Below are positions 22,612-44,399 of a stretch of DNA of 64,000 nucleotides, piece by piece; the first letter of the stretch is position 1, and every line of letters begins with the position of its first letter. The translations under genes were made by a program, and so were the position numbers. The stretch is taken from positions 2,452,501 to 2,516,500 of the forward strand of contig CP126192.1 of assembly GCA_030272155.1 (NCBI GenBank), in the 5' to 3' direction. This DNA comes from Tetradesmus obliquus. Taxonomy: Eukaryota; Chlorophyta; Chlorophyceae; Sphaeropleales; Scenedesmaceae. The notes under the pieces were generated by a model that worked only from the letters and a program-made list of their open reading frames with translations, made no database searches and was not told where the DNA came from.

Positions 22612-22742
22612 AGAGATGTCCACGCTGTTTGGCGAGATGGCGTCGCTGCGCGCAGACATCTCCAAGCTCATCGAGATGCGCGGCAGCCTCAAGGACAGCG
22701 GCAGCCTCGCACATGACCTCAAGGCCATCAAGTGAGCCGCAC

Positions 22743-22773
<31 letters not shown>

Positions 22774-23517
22774 ACGTGTGTATTGCTGCTGCTGTGTAGT
22801 TTTACTAGTGCTGTGTAGTTGTGCTGCATCAGCAACCTCGGCAGAACTGTGCAGGTTCCCTGCACGCAGCTGCAAGTTTGCTGCCCTCATGTCCAGTCGT
22901 GGCTTCTGCCAGCCAGCGTGTGTGCTACCCTGCTGTTGAGCTGACTGCCTGCCACTTGATGTACACTGCCTCCTGCAGGGAGGACCTGACCGCCACGAAG
23001 CGGCTGGTGGCTGAGATTGTGGCTGTGGGCGCCACCTGCCATGAGCCGGAGAAGGGCCCAGACTTCACCAAGACCAGCCAGGACGGCTACACCTTTGACA
23101 CGTGGTGGGAGGCGCAGACGCTGGCGCGCAACATCATTTCAGGGCACACCCAGGTGCGGAAGGACCCAGCCGGCCTGCGGCTGGAGTGCATGAGCGTGTT
23201 GTTGCGTGCATGATGCGTGTGCATGATTGCCCTGCTGCTGCGGATGTTGCTGGTGGTGCTGCCTGGCACCGCAACGTGTGCGTGTCTGCTCTCATAGCCT
23301 GCAGGCTTGTTTCCGGACGCTGTTTCATGTCTGCGCGCTGCTGCTGCTGCTGCCGCCGCTGCTGCTGCTGCTGCTGCTGCTGCCGCTGCTGCTGCTGCTG
23401 CTGCCGCTGCTGCTGCTGCTGCTGCCGCTGCTGCTGCAGGTCAAGCCCGGCTCTGGCAGCACTGACATCATCCATGATGAGGACCACGTGGTGGCCAGCG
23501 GCCTGCACACCACATGA
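21415..23517 (+). CDS. Unrecognised 232-aa protein with central coiled coil
   Basis: Five exons in consistent phase: 21415-21526, 22211-22426, 22614-22731, 22979-23153, 23440-23517 (TGA 23515-23517). The protein starts MYTTIESSGKLYGKPITLVQ. It continues with a compact, folded-looking segment (DTLENVVHLDCEGRVEKLTL, then RIQLRAVKEAFGLSSVRING and DDEGYTITKFNPQTTLAIS), a helical stretch likely to be a coiled coil (EMASLRADISKLIEMRGSLK), a conserved-looking WWEAQTLARNIISGHTQ, and a short polar tail. No signal peptide, membrane segment or catalytic motif is seen, and I do not recognise the family. The first ATG is the best start in the exon, but an upstream exon is possible. The stop codon sits inside the first unit of a 48-bp tandem repeat, so the C-terminal end may be recently altered. 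Confidence 0.7.
22184..22204. repeat. Poly-C tract (21 C) at a 3' splice site
   Basis: A run of 21 C directly precedes the acceptor ATGCAG|AC of exon 22211-22426 and serves in place of a mixed polypyrimidine tract. Confidence 0.9.
22560..22613. repeat. (CTG)n tract ending in an acceptor
   Basis: CTG triplets with one CTA run directly into the CAG of the acceptor of exon 22614-22731. Confidence 0.9.
23337..23439. repeat. Imperfect (CTG/CCG)n tract ending in an acceptor
   Basis: About 100 bp of CTG triplets interrupted regularly by CCG, merging into the CAG acceptor of the last exon (23440-23517). Confidence 0.9.
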
Positions 23518-23688
23518 AGGGCTGCACGTGCTGCAGTATGTGTCAGCGGCCTGCACATCACATGAAGGGCTGCACGTGCTGCAGTATGTGTCAGCGGCCT
23601 GCAAACCACATGAAGGGCTGCACGTGCTGCAGTATGTGTCAGCAGCCTGCAAACCACACAATGAAGGCCTGCATGACACAATATCTAC
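23497..23688. repeat. 48-bp minisatellite, ~3.9 units, over a stop codon
   Basis: Units start at 23497, 23545, 23593 and 23641 ('agcggcctgcacaccacatg...'), with the last diverging. Unit length is a multiple of three. The first unit holds the final codons and TGA of the 232-aa gene; the others lie in its 3' UTR. Confidence 0.95.
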
Positions 23689-25851
23689 AATTCGTGGTGT
23701 TTAGCGGCCCGCAACTACATAGAGCTGCCGTGGAGAAGCCTGCAACTGCATGATACCAGCACCTTGTGCCGGAGAACTACTGAGTCGAACTTGTGGATGC
23801 TGTGCGTCATCATGGCGACGGCGCGCTCTGCTGCATATATGCATCTATATAGATACTTGTTGAGCATGATGAGCTGCTTGGCTTACTATACGTGAGCCGT
23901 GTGGGGTGCTGCCATGTGCTGCCATTGCACAGGCGCTGCATAGTCGGCGTCTTGTTGCATGCAGCGCGGCACACAGAGGGCTGTTTGTGCTGCTTGTGTG
24001 AGCCAGCTGCAATGAACAGCAGCTGTGTGCAATGACCACAAGCGCAGGCTGTTTGAGGGGTGGGGGGTCATGATTGCAGACATAGGTGTAGTGCAGGAGC
24101 CATGCTGTGCTGTGCTGCTGCGCGCAAGGCTTGCTTGGGCCGGTGGGTGACACAGTATACACACAATTTTGATGCAGTTGCACACAGGGTAAAAGGAGGT
24201 TGTCACTATGTTGTCACAACTAAATTTTGAATCTCGGGGGACATGTGCTGTTGCCATGGAGTACAGCTGAGTTTTGCACAGTTTTGGAGCGCTCCTGGAT
24301 GCATGCCGCATGCTGCAAGAGGAGGCAGCAGCAGCTCTTTGTTGTGCCTGCAATGGAGCTGGAGATCATTTTGCTGGCTTGTTTTACAGCCATGTTCAGT
24401 TTTGGCGAGAACGCGCATAAACACCAGTGCATGAGAGACGGCGCATGTCACAGAGGACTCTTTTTCTTCAAGATGTGCACATGGCGTACTTGTCCTGGGT
24501 GGTACGGCCCGTGGAGGAGCACCAGTGTGCATACTGCCAGCATGATGCAGTGCATCAACACTGCGCTGTGCGCTGTGTTGCAGTTTTGTTTTGTCGGCTG
24601 CCAGTGATAATGCCTGCATGTTCGTTGAGGTTGTGTGTGTACCAACGATGCCATGCCCAGCCGTGTTTTGGCCCGTGTGCAGCCCCTGTATGATGCCTGG
24701 TTGTACGTGTGTTGTGCTTTTGTGTGTGTTTGCCAGAGTTCAAAGCTTGCGGGTGTGCTCTGCCAACAGTGCGGCGGACACCAGCTCACACGGTATCCAC
24801 AAAATTGATTGTGAACTGTTAGCAGTAGCATGATGGTATGCTAGCTTGGTTGCAGTTTGTCATTTGCTTGTATGGGTGTTTTCATGAGCCCTGCTTGTTG
24901 TGCCTGGCCAGCATGTGCGTGCGGACGGCACGATGTGAATACCAGAGACATCAGTGATGTAAAAGACGAATTCAAACGGCTGCTGGATGTCAGATCACAC
25001 CGCTTGCAGGTGGCGCAGGTGTGCCATGCGCCTGCTGGACCTAATATGCTTTGTTCGGTTGTGTGCTGGGCATAGATAGGTGTTGCATGCTTCACTCACT
25101 GACTTTCTGCATAGAGCAGCATATCCCCCGCCTGACGCTCACTGACTGTCAGTAGTGCTGGGACAGGCCATCGCATGGGACAGGGCGCTACCCTGGAACG
25201 GCAGGGCGCTACCCTAGCGAGAGGCAGGGCAGCTGGCAACTGCCACCTGCTGTGTTGGAAGACTCGTAATGGCAGGCGTATCTCAGCTCCCTCAGTGGTA
25301 ACTTTATCAAACCAACTTATGCAGCACTGTGCAAGGCATGCTGGTGGCGTCTTGAGCAAGATCTTTGCTGCATGTGGCATGCATGACTGGGGACTAGGAC
25401 TGGACTGTCTGCATTGCAAGTTGAGCTTGCAAGCCAGGGCTACAGCAACGCACGTTTGATCGCTACCTCTGCTTGAAAGCTTAACAACATCCTTTTTTAG
25501 AGAGTTGCTGTAAGTCCGTCGCTACGGGATGCGTCTGAACCTCAGGCGCAGCACGTCATGACGTGTTATGCTGTGCTCGCATGCTACGCCAAAGTACCAG
25601 TGGCAAAGCAGACTACTACTTGACCTTATTTCACATTGAATAGCTGTTGCCAGCAACCGCACCATTGTCCGCAGCCCGCTCTTTTTTCAATTTGAACGTG
25701 GTGTCGTCCGATTGCTCCGCCTTCTGCTTGTGAATACTTCAGCAACTGGCAGGCACTACAACTATATATTCCTGTTCCTTTCAGCGCTTGATCAGCGCGC
25801 ACGCCCGTCAGCGGCGAGTACTGCAGCACAAAGTAGCCCAACAGCAGCAGC
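23689..25851. other. 3' UTR / intergenic region upstream of PCNA
   Basis: 2.2 kb without a confident gene. The first TGTAA after the stop is at 24958-24962. One plus-strand stretch near 24935-25010 reads DVNTRDISDVKDEFKRLLDV and onward to a possible donor (CAG|GTGGCG); it looks exon-like but has no partner exon. A small direct repeat of 'cagggcgctaccct' lies at about 25183-25214. The last 200 bp presumably include the PCNA promoter. Confidence 0.45.
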
Positions 25852-28682
<2,831 letters not shown>

Positions 28683-29572
28683 AGCAGCAGCAGCAGGCAG
28701 CAAACAGAGCGCGTGCAGCAGTAGACAGCGATAAGCGGCTGCCGCAGTGGCGGTGGGCAGCAGGCAGCTGCCCCTGCAGTAGCAGTTTGTGTATGTATGC
28801 ATCAGGGGTGTACAGGGGTTGTTGCATTTGCTGGGTTGGCAAGTGATGGGGTGTGTGGCACTGGCAGCTGCAGTGCTTGGGGTTTTGATGGCTGCAGCAA
28901 CAATGGTCAGTGGCTGCAGAAGGCAGTACAATGCTACTGGCACTACAGCATGTACCCATCTGGCATGTTGTGTTTGATAGCAGGACCTCTGTAACTGTAT
29001 ATACCAGGTTCAACGACAGCAATGCTGCGTCCTTTTGATGCACCCGGGTTGGCCTTGTCAAGGCATGTCCATCTCAGCTTTGAAGGCCATGTCAACTGCA
29101 AGCCTAGGCTGCACAAGCCTAAGCACTTGCACCAACAGAGGGTGTTTTGCGGGCTGCAGGCAGGAACGTTTTACTTGACTGAATGCTCACCCTGCACGGC
29201 ATGCACAGCTGGAGTTATCCAGCCTGCAATTGCAGCAGCAATGTCGCACGTGAGCTTCCCAGTTAACCACATCAGCTGTTGCGGTTCTGCGGGTGTTTTG
29301 TTGCACTGCTGGCTTCGCACAAGCTCATCTTTATTGTCGTTCCAGTGCGTATGGGTTGAGCTCCAGCGTAGAGGCTAGCAGCTGGAGTGCGTAGAACGAG
29401 GTGGCCTGCTGCTTCTAGGCACTACTCCGAGTGCGCGCTGTGCGGTGATAGCTTAAAGACTTGTTTCCTTTGCAAATTGTCAGAGTGCGGATGCTGCCGC
29501 AGCTGCAGCTGTAGTTAATTGACCGATCCAGCCAGAGAGGTCCCAGCCTGCAGCAAGGAGCACTCTCACAGG
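28683..29572. other. PCNA 3' UTR and promoter side of the WD-repeat gene
   Basis: No additional gene seen. TGTAA at 28990-28994 is the likely PCNA poly(A) signal (3' UTR ~310 nt). The remaining ~580 bp should hold the WD-repeat gene promoter and 5' UTR. Confidence 0.5.
28990..28994 (+). terminator. Candidate poly(A) signal TGTAA for PCNA
   Basis: TGTAA is the usual poly(A) signal in Chlorophyceae. This is the first copy after the PCNA stop codon. Confidence 0.5.
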
Positions 29573-36031
<6,459 letters not shown>

Positions 36032-37946
36032 GGGGCGGGCGGCATGATGGGCTGCGGCTGGTTATGTACTGCTGCTGCTTCCGCTGCTGTGTGTGGCGGC
36101 AGCAGCAGCTCGGCGTAGTGACATTGGATCAACTGCTGCTGCTGGCGGTGCTGGTGATGGCGGCGCGTGTGATGCAGCGCAAGACGCAACGCCGCCGCAA
36201 CCGCTGATGCAGCGCTGCCAGCCGCTGCAACTGCTGCACGTGGCTGTCTGGATCAAAGCAGCGCAGAAGCGCAGAAGCAACGGCTGCTCATCAGGCCGCT
36301 GCTGCTGCTGTTATTGCTGCTGCTGTTGCTGTTTGGTAGTTTGTTGTGTGCCTTGCTGAACTCGCATCGTTGTAGAGGGACGAATTTCATGTGTTTGAGC
36401 ATCCTGTCCATATGGCAGCGGCAGTTCTTTGCGGCGGATGTGTACAGAAGTGGCTGCTGATTGTGCCGGCAGTCCGTTGAGAATCATGCCGCAGGTTGTG
36501 TTTTCAAAGAAGACATGTGACTGACCAGAGGTTGCGCTTTGCGGGGGGTGTGCCCCTCGAGGTATTCAGCGAGATTGATGGTGCTGGCTGCTTGTGTGCC
36601 GCTTCATTGCGACGACGATGTTGAGTTGTTAGGCAGCAGGAGTCGACTCTGACGTCAGCCGCCGCGGTAGCTGCTGTGGAGGTGTCAGTCGTGCCGACAG
36701 TGTTGTGTGGCGTGCGTGCATGCTCATTGCAGCAGCAGTGGCGTGTCTTGAGTTCGTCATAATTCTGGTCCAGGGCCTTTAGTGCTTCAACAGCCGTCTC
36801 TGCTCAGTTTCGAACGCGTATCTTCAGCTGCAGTGACAGCTGCATGATGCGTGGTCTGTGTGTGCTTCAGGCTGCGTGCCGCCCTTCCCACTGCATAAGC
36901 AGCCATGGTGCCAGGATGCCACTTGTAGACATGTGAGTACGCATTATGTTGCATTGTGCTGCTGTAATGTGTTGCCTGCAACTCTTTACATTGTCATGCC
37001 ACCCTGCAACTCTTTATACTGTTGGCGCCACTGGCATGCACGTTATAAGGGCAGCAGGGCGGTGGGTGGAGCGAGCCAGCCGGAGGCATGACGATGCTCA
37101 AATCATTGCACTGTTGCGTCACAAACCTGTGCTGTCGTTGCTGACAACCACTCTGTGCATCTGCTGATGCATGGCACGTGTAAAAGTGGCTTGGGGTACA
37201 GCAGCCTGAGTGCTGGCAGCTGCAGCAGATTACCCCAGGCCCCTGAGGTGTACCGGTGGTGCATACGTTTGGTGTACAATGCTGAACGTAGGGCTATTGC
37301 GGCAAGATACATCCAGGCGGGTAGGGAGGCAGCACAGCCACGGTGTGTCGGGAGACTTTCCTTCGGCAGAGTGCAGTACTGCAGGCAGAGTTGTCAAGAG
37401 TGGGAGCTATGATCACACGCCACATGGTTTAGCACTGCAGAAAGAGACGATCACCATGTTGTTATCATGTTTGAGATGAAATCAACACTTTTGAAGTAGC
37501 AAGGCGAGTGACCAGCCTTCGGCTGAGAGAGGTTTGGCCGGGACCCGCGTCGAGGTGTCACTAGGGCCTGCAGGGCGCAGCTCGTCAATTTTCGTGCGGT
37601 TGATCATAATCAACGACAACGTTTGGTACATATGATACTATCTTCTGATACCGCTGAACGGGAATAGCTGTCATTACACCGTCGATTTTGACGAATTGCC
37701 TTGCATCTTGCTTCCGTGCTACACTCTACTGCATCACTGATTTCTTCGATCGGTGACAGCATTGTTCGTCTCTGTGTCGCAGCGACTTGCACCTGAGAAC
37801 GAGACAGCAGCAGCATCGAGTCACTCGCAGACTCGATGCAACAGCACAGCTGAGGCTGGCTACCCGCCGAACACGCAGCATGAACTATCACGTGGCGCTG
37901 GATGCAGCGGCAGCGGCACTTGCAACCCGGCACCGCCGAGCATAAC
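36032..37946. other. WD-gene 3' flank and cyclase gene promoter region
   Basis: No further gene recognised. CTG-rich sequence at 36065-36360 is probably 3' UTR. TGTAA at 36963-36967 is the first candidate poly(A) signal (UTR ~930 nt). Open frames around 37155-37479 have no coding signature. The last few hundred bp should hold the cyclase promoter. Confidence 0.45.
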
Positions 37947-39130
37947 ATGGTAGCAGTGAAAGCCTGGCTCCTGGTGCTGGGCCTGGCTGTGCTGCTGCCT
38001 GTCTGTGCATCGCAGCGGCCAGCAGCCAAGGCATTGTGTCCAGGAGTGTCTGGAGGAGTATGTGGCAGGGCATGTCAGCTGCACATCTGCAACGCACTGG
38101 GCAGGTTCTACCGAGCTACCCTCAACGAAACGTGAGCAGCAGCGGCAACTTGAATTCTGCTGCTGATTGCCTGCTGGCAAGCGCACGAGCATTCGTCAGG
38201 TGCAACACAAACCCGCACAGCACTGCTCTAGTGCAATCACAAGGCCTCCAAGGTTGCAGCCAGCAGCACGTGCATGTTTTTTTTGCGTGTCGTCTGCTGT
38301 GTGCGCAGCCGCATAACCCTCATGGCATGTGCTGCATCCCTTCATGTGCCACGCAGTGACCCTTGGGACAATGAATATGGCTGGGAACTCACTGCAACCA
38401 CGACCTGTGAGCAGCTGGTGGGCAGAGGGGCGCAGCGGCAAGCTGTGTACTGCAGGTGGTTTGGCATCACGTGCTGCTCTCCTGAAGGCATGGCGGCAGG
38501 CAACTGCAGCGCCATCAACTCAGTATACAGCATCCAGATGCCGATCAACAACTTGAATGGAAGCGTCGGCAACATTGAGATGGTGCAGCCAATGCAGCAG
38601 GTGCATGATTGCGGCATGCGCATCCTGAACCTGGAGGCAAACAATCTGGTGGGGCAGTTCCACCCGGCATGGGGCGCACTGAAAGACCTGCTGGTGTTCA
38701 ACTATGGTGAGTCGCTGCACATAGCGAGCATGCTTCACAAACTGATCCGTCCAGCTTGCTCGAAACACCAATAGCTGGCATTGATGACAGCTGTGGAAGC
38801 CGTCCTGGTTGCAACACTGCTGCAGCAAACCACACAAGCACTTCTTCACTTGCAACTTCAAGCCAAAGCAACAGCCGCGGTCCAAAGCACTCTCTACGCA
38901 TATTGCTGCTCAGACACTCAGCTCTCACGGCCTGCTCCCACCATCAGCAAGGCTTAGGTAGGTCAAGCCCCCTAACACTTGACCCTGCTGTACCGCAGGC
39001 AACTGCTGGATCAGCGGCAGCATCCCCAACAGCATGCGCAGCATGCGCAACCTGACGCAGATCAACCTCAGCAACAACTGGCTCAACGGCACGCTGCCAG
39101 ACTGGCTGGATGAGTTCCAACAGGTGAGCC

Positions 39131-39161
<31 letters not shown>

Positions 39162-39339
39162 ACACCAGGCCCCAGCCTCACGCCAACATGTTGTTGAGTG
39201 GCCGTGCTTGCAGCATTGCAGCAGTGGCCCATTGAAGGCGCGGAAACGTCTCTGGGTTTTGGCGCCAACATCGTCACATGTGTGACACACTCCCTCCATA
39301 GGTCCTGCTGGCAGACTGCTCACTGCTCTGCACATATCT

Positions 39340-39375
<36 letters not shown>

Positions 39376-40136
39376 AGCTGCGCATCCTCAACCTGGGCAG
39401 CCAGTTTGGAGACAACGAGGGCAGCGAATCAGTCGGCCTCACCGGCACAGTGCCGCGCCAGCTGAGCGAGCTGCGCGAGCTGAGGGAGCTCAACCTGGAG
39501 AGCAACGCACTCACGGGGGAGCTGCCAGCCATGCTGTGCCACGGAGGTGCGGCGGCAGCAGCAGCAGCAGCAGCAGCAGTGTGATGGTTGTTGTAGGCAG
39601 CGCAGGAGTGCGATACTTGTCCTAAGCAGCAGCAGCAGCAGCCTGGCTGGTGCTAGCACCAGCAGCAGCTTACAGACTGCCATAAACTGTTTGTAGGGGT
39701 TGTGCGCAATGTGCGCAACGACAGTGTGTGGCCTCTTGATAAGTGCCGTCCCACCATGCCAAACACCCTCTGAGCCTTCAAACCGTTATGCTCCTTTTTG
39801 TGGTATGTGCTATGCTGCTGTTCCCTGCTGACGCTGCTGCTGCAACCCCACATTGCACCGCAGATGACAGCAACCTGCTGGTGCTGAACCTTCGCGGCAA
39901 CCAGCTCAGTGGCAATGCAACCATCGTGGAGTCCTGCGGCAACCTTGTTACGCTGGATGTGTCACATAACGACTTTGAAGGGCCGATGCCAGCCAGCGAG
40001 CAGTGGGATGAGCTGGCCTCATATCGCACCAGCCACAACAGGCTGTCCGGCACATTTCCTGCAAAGCTGGCCACCAGCGCACGCATCCTGGAGGTAGGCG
40101 GCTGTCTTGACGTTCAACAAAAAGATGTCATGCAGC

Positions 40137-40183
<47 letters not shown>

Positions 40184-43100
40184 GGCGTGCGCGGTCACCT
40201 TCAGCATATCAAGCCTCGCTCAGCTTGATAGCCTGCCCCTGATACATGCGCAACAACCCCTGCCAAGGTTGCATGCATGCACGAGCAGTCTGTCCTGCTG
40301 CCAGAGGGCTCGTTCAACTGCACCCGCAGCAAGGCACGACCCCACATGCTGCTGCTGCTGCTGCTGCTGCTGCATTTCGTAACATGCTGCAGCACCTGGA
40401 CGTCTCCAGCAATCTGCTGACGGGGCGCCTGCCCAACCAGGTGACCATCCTGAGCGGGCTCAAGACGCTGCTCATGAGCGGCAACAGGTTCACGGGCACG
40501 CTCACAGAGGACGTGTTCTTCCTGCCCGCGCTGATGGTGTTTGACGTCAGCAACAACAGCTTCGTGGGAACCATCCATGAGGCCATCGGGTGAGTGAATG
40601 TGGGTGGGGTGAGTGCGCGTGTTTGTGCAGGTGCGTGTGCGCGCGTGCAGTGTAAGTGGTGGTTGCCGGAGGCGGCTTGCCTGCTGCACCTGCCAGCGTT
40701 CATTGTGGTACTCTTGCAGCACAGCGCAAAGCATGTGAGCATTCTCCAGCAACGGCATAAATGTTCAACGCATCCACTACTGCACATCCTGCAACACAAC
40801 ATCAATCTGCCGAGCCTGGGATCTGCTGACAGCGTTGCTTGCCGCTGCTGCGCCGCTTTTCAATGCACCCGCCAACCGCAGACTTTCGTACAGCTTGCAG
40901 AGCATTGATTACAGCAACAACCCCGGCATTACAGGTCGCATTCCTCCGCAGATGGGCCTCCTGCAAGGCCTGCAGACTGCACGCCTGCAAAACACTAGCC
41001 TCTCCTGCAGCGGCATCATCAAGCCATACACCGTGACAACCAACGCCAGCTGCAGCGACCCCGGGCGCTGCAAGACGCCGAAGCGGTTTGGGGATGAGGT
41101 TATAGGGCAGCATGTGTGCAGCGAGCAGGAGCAGCTGCCGTGCTTCCTCAAGTTTTCGGACTACCTGCTTCCGCGGGAGGACGCCAGCAACATGCGCTGC
41201 AAGTGAGCGGCATGTGTAGGGTTTGCGCGGCTCTGCCCAGTTGGATGCACAGTGCTGTACAGTGAACTCTGCAGTTGTGCAGCGATCGTGCAATAAGTAC
41301 AGGCAGCGATGGTTTCGGCCAACGCGCATTGAATACAAGCGGGTTTGAGGGAGTCCACCTGCTGCGCAAGCGGCCCTTGACCTATGAAACACCACACACA
41401 TGCGCATGCATATCTCAACCCCCATAACACGGCCACATCACGCCACATCAGCATCATTCCTCTTGACTGTCTTCCTTTTCAACCTGCTGCAGGTACATTG
41501 TGCGGCTGCCGCGTGACAAGGCGCTGGAGGCGTGTGCAGGCAGCCCCGATGCCGACCCCACAGACCTAGGGGACTACGCGCCGTTGCTGGCCGACGTTCG
41601 GCCCGAGGCGTACGAGCAGTCGTGGTATGTTGACCCGTCCTACTTCCAGTACCAGCAGTGCGAGTGCCTCATGGTGAGTGGTGTTGTAAATCTGTCACAA
41701 GCTATGTTATTGATAACTATGTTGGCGAAGAGTGAACACGAGTGCCTGTACAGCGCTGAGGGGTGATGTGGTATTGGAGTGTTGTCTTTTGAAGCTTTGA
41801 AGTTGGTCAGTCAGCTGGGTTGGAGAGTCGCTGCCAGCCACATGCTCACTGTTCATGCTGTTGTGGTGGGTGCACAGCAGCTGCCGCATGTGCATATGCA
41901 TATGTCAGTCAACATCATCCTTTCAGCAAACATCAATTTGCGTGTGCACGTGTCCATGCCAGCCAACAACACATCACAACACCTTGCATAATGCCCTGCA
42001 CATCACTCGCAGGGCTACCGCGCGGAGTGGGATGCGCACCGCACCACCCTTACCTGTACGCCACAGCCCCCGTCCTCAGCAGCAGACCAGCGCACAGCCA
42101 TCATTGTCAGCAGCATTGCAGGCGCATTGGTGCTGGCTTTGCTGCTGCTGGTGTGGCGTCAGTACCTCACCACGCGGCCGCGCTGGCTGCGTGAGAGGGT
42201 GATGCAGGCGAAGCGCACCAAGGGGCCGCCCAGGTGCACAAAGGCGGGCGACAAAGTAACGGTCAGCGTGGTTGTCACTGACGTAAAAGGTGAGCACGCG
42301 GCTGCAGCAGCGACTGCCAGCTGAGTTGGTATGTCTTGGCCTGCACATCGCCGGGCCCTTTCACCTGGCGCATGGCATGTCATATCACTGTGTGACCCCT
42401 CGCGATGCTGCTGCAATGAGCTACTTATATTGTGCACGCTGCCATTGGTGCCATGCAGACTTCAGCGAGCTCACCCGCAAGTGCCCAGAGCTAATGAACA
42501 AAGCCATGGGAGGTGAGGCAGCCACCGCAGGATGCAACAGCACGCACGCAAGCAAGGCGGCTGCACGCAATACATGCAGCTGCAAGCAAGCGCGGCAGTG
42601 TGGCGCGGTCCCAAACAGCATAGCTGTGGCCCTAGTTATTGACCTCAAAGATGCAACACAGTGATCCTACAGAGTCTGAGGGCTCCGGTTGCTGGCTGTC
42701 CCCAGCTTCTCAGGTTAACCTTAATGCGGCTTTACTGTGTGTCTGCATGCCTGCCGAGCCGTGGCTGTGCTGACTGCCTCGGCTGCAATCATGTGTGCTG
42801 CCATGCCTGCAGGCCACAACAACATCTTGCGCAAGGCCTGCCACACGCATGCAGGCTACGTGATGGACCAGGTACACCCCACGCAGCAGCAACAGCAGCA
42901 GCATTTTAGCACCTGCCCTGCTGAGTGAGCTGCATGATAGACTGCAAAATTGCAGGCAGACTAGCAGTGTTTGGTTGCTCAGCTGATGCGGCTGTGACAG
43001 ACGCCGCACCTGCGCTGTCTGAAACCTCGTGTATCGCACTGTGCTGCGCTGCGCTGCAGGAGGGTGACTCCTGGTCTGTTGCCTTCCACTCTGCGGAGGA

Positions 43101-43949
43101 TGCTGTGGGCTTCAGCCTGCAGGTGAGGGCCTCAGGCAGGCTGCTGCTGCTGTTGGCGCTGCCTTGTCACCAGCCTCAGCACAGCTGCAAGCCAGTTGTG
43201 CTATCGCCCATCAAATTGCATACCAAAACTGATTTGTGGGTCCTGTGCAGCGCTGCCGCCTGACACTCTGCCATGCTGCTGCTGTGATATGCATGGTTAC
43301 AACCACCCTACCCGCAGGTGCAGCAGGCGCTGGCTCAGAAGGTGTGGGGCATGCGCCTGGGGGCCAGCGAGGCAGCCCTTGCAGAGCTGCGCAACATGAC
43401 CACCATGCGTGATGAGGGCTTCTCAAGCAAGCTCACTTCAGGCATGCTGGCAGGCAGCAACAGCACGGCAGCAGCAGCAGCAGCGACAGCGCCGCACCTG
43501 CGCAGCAACAGCCGTGACTCGTCCCTCAGTAGTATGCTGCAGGAGCGTGTGGCAGCATCTGTGGCCGCTGCTAACATGCAGCAGCAGGTGATACAGCAGG
43601 GTGCGGCAGCAGGTGATGCCGCAGGGTCTGATGCATGTAGCATACCTATGGCTGGGCCAAGTTTCACTGGCGGCCCGAGTTTTACTTCAAGCCGGGTCCG
43701 GTGCCCGATTGATGGCAGCAACAGCAGTCATGGTGACCTCAGCCAGCTCGTGCAGCCAACCAACAGTAACGATGCAGCAGCAAGCAGCAGGCTACTGTCG
43801 GTCCTGTGGCTGAATCAGCACCGCCGCACCAGCAATGGCAGCCACAGCAGCCTGCAGTGTTCAGACACTGATGCAGCACGTGATGCAGGCACTCCGCTGC
43901 AGGCACGGCACAGCCAGGAGTCTGGCTATGTCACACCGACAGCCTCAGC

Positions 43950-43982
<33 letters not shown>

Positions 43983-44367
43983 CTGCAACGGCGCAGCAGC
44001 CACACTGGATATCAACAACAGCTGGACCAGCGCGCAGCACCCGGCACTTGCAGGAGCAGCGCACGGCAAGTCGTCATTTGGGTCTTCCGTGCATTGGACG
44101 GGGCCGGACCGCGCCAGCGGCAGCATGACGCACAAAGCTAGCGACAGCAGCAGCAAGGTGTGGATGCACAACGCGGCTGCGTTTGTGCGGCGCTTCTCGC
44201 AGTTTGGCCGCAGCGGGTCGAGCCAGCAGCAGCAGCTGCGGGCGGCCAGCGAGCACGTGCCCATGCAGGTGCTGCGGCTGGCGCTGCGGGTCGGCATCGC
44301 CACTGGCACGCTGCCATATGGCGTGGATGTGGCCAGCTGTGCTGTCAAGGACAGGGCCAAGGGTGAG

Positions 44368-44399
<32 letters not shown>

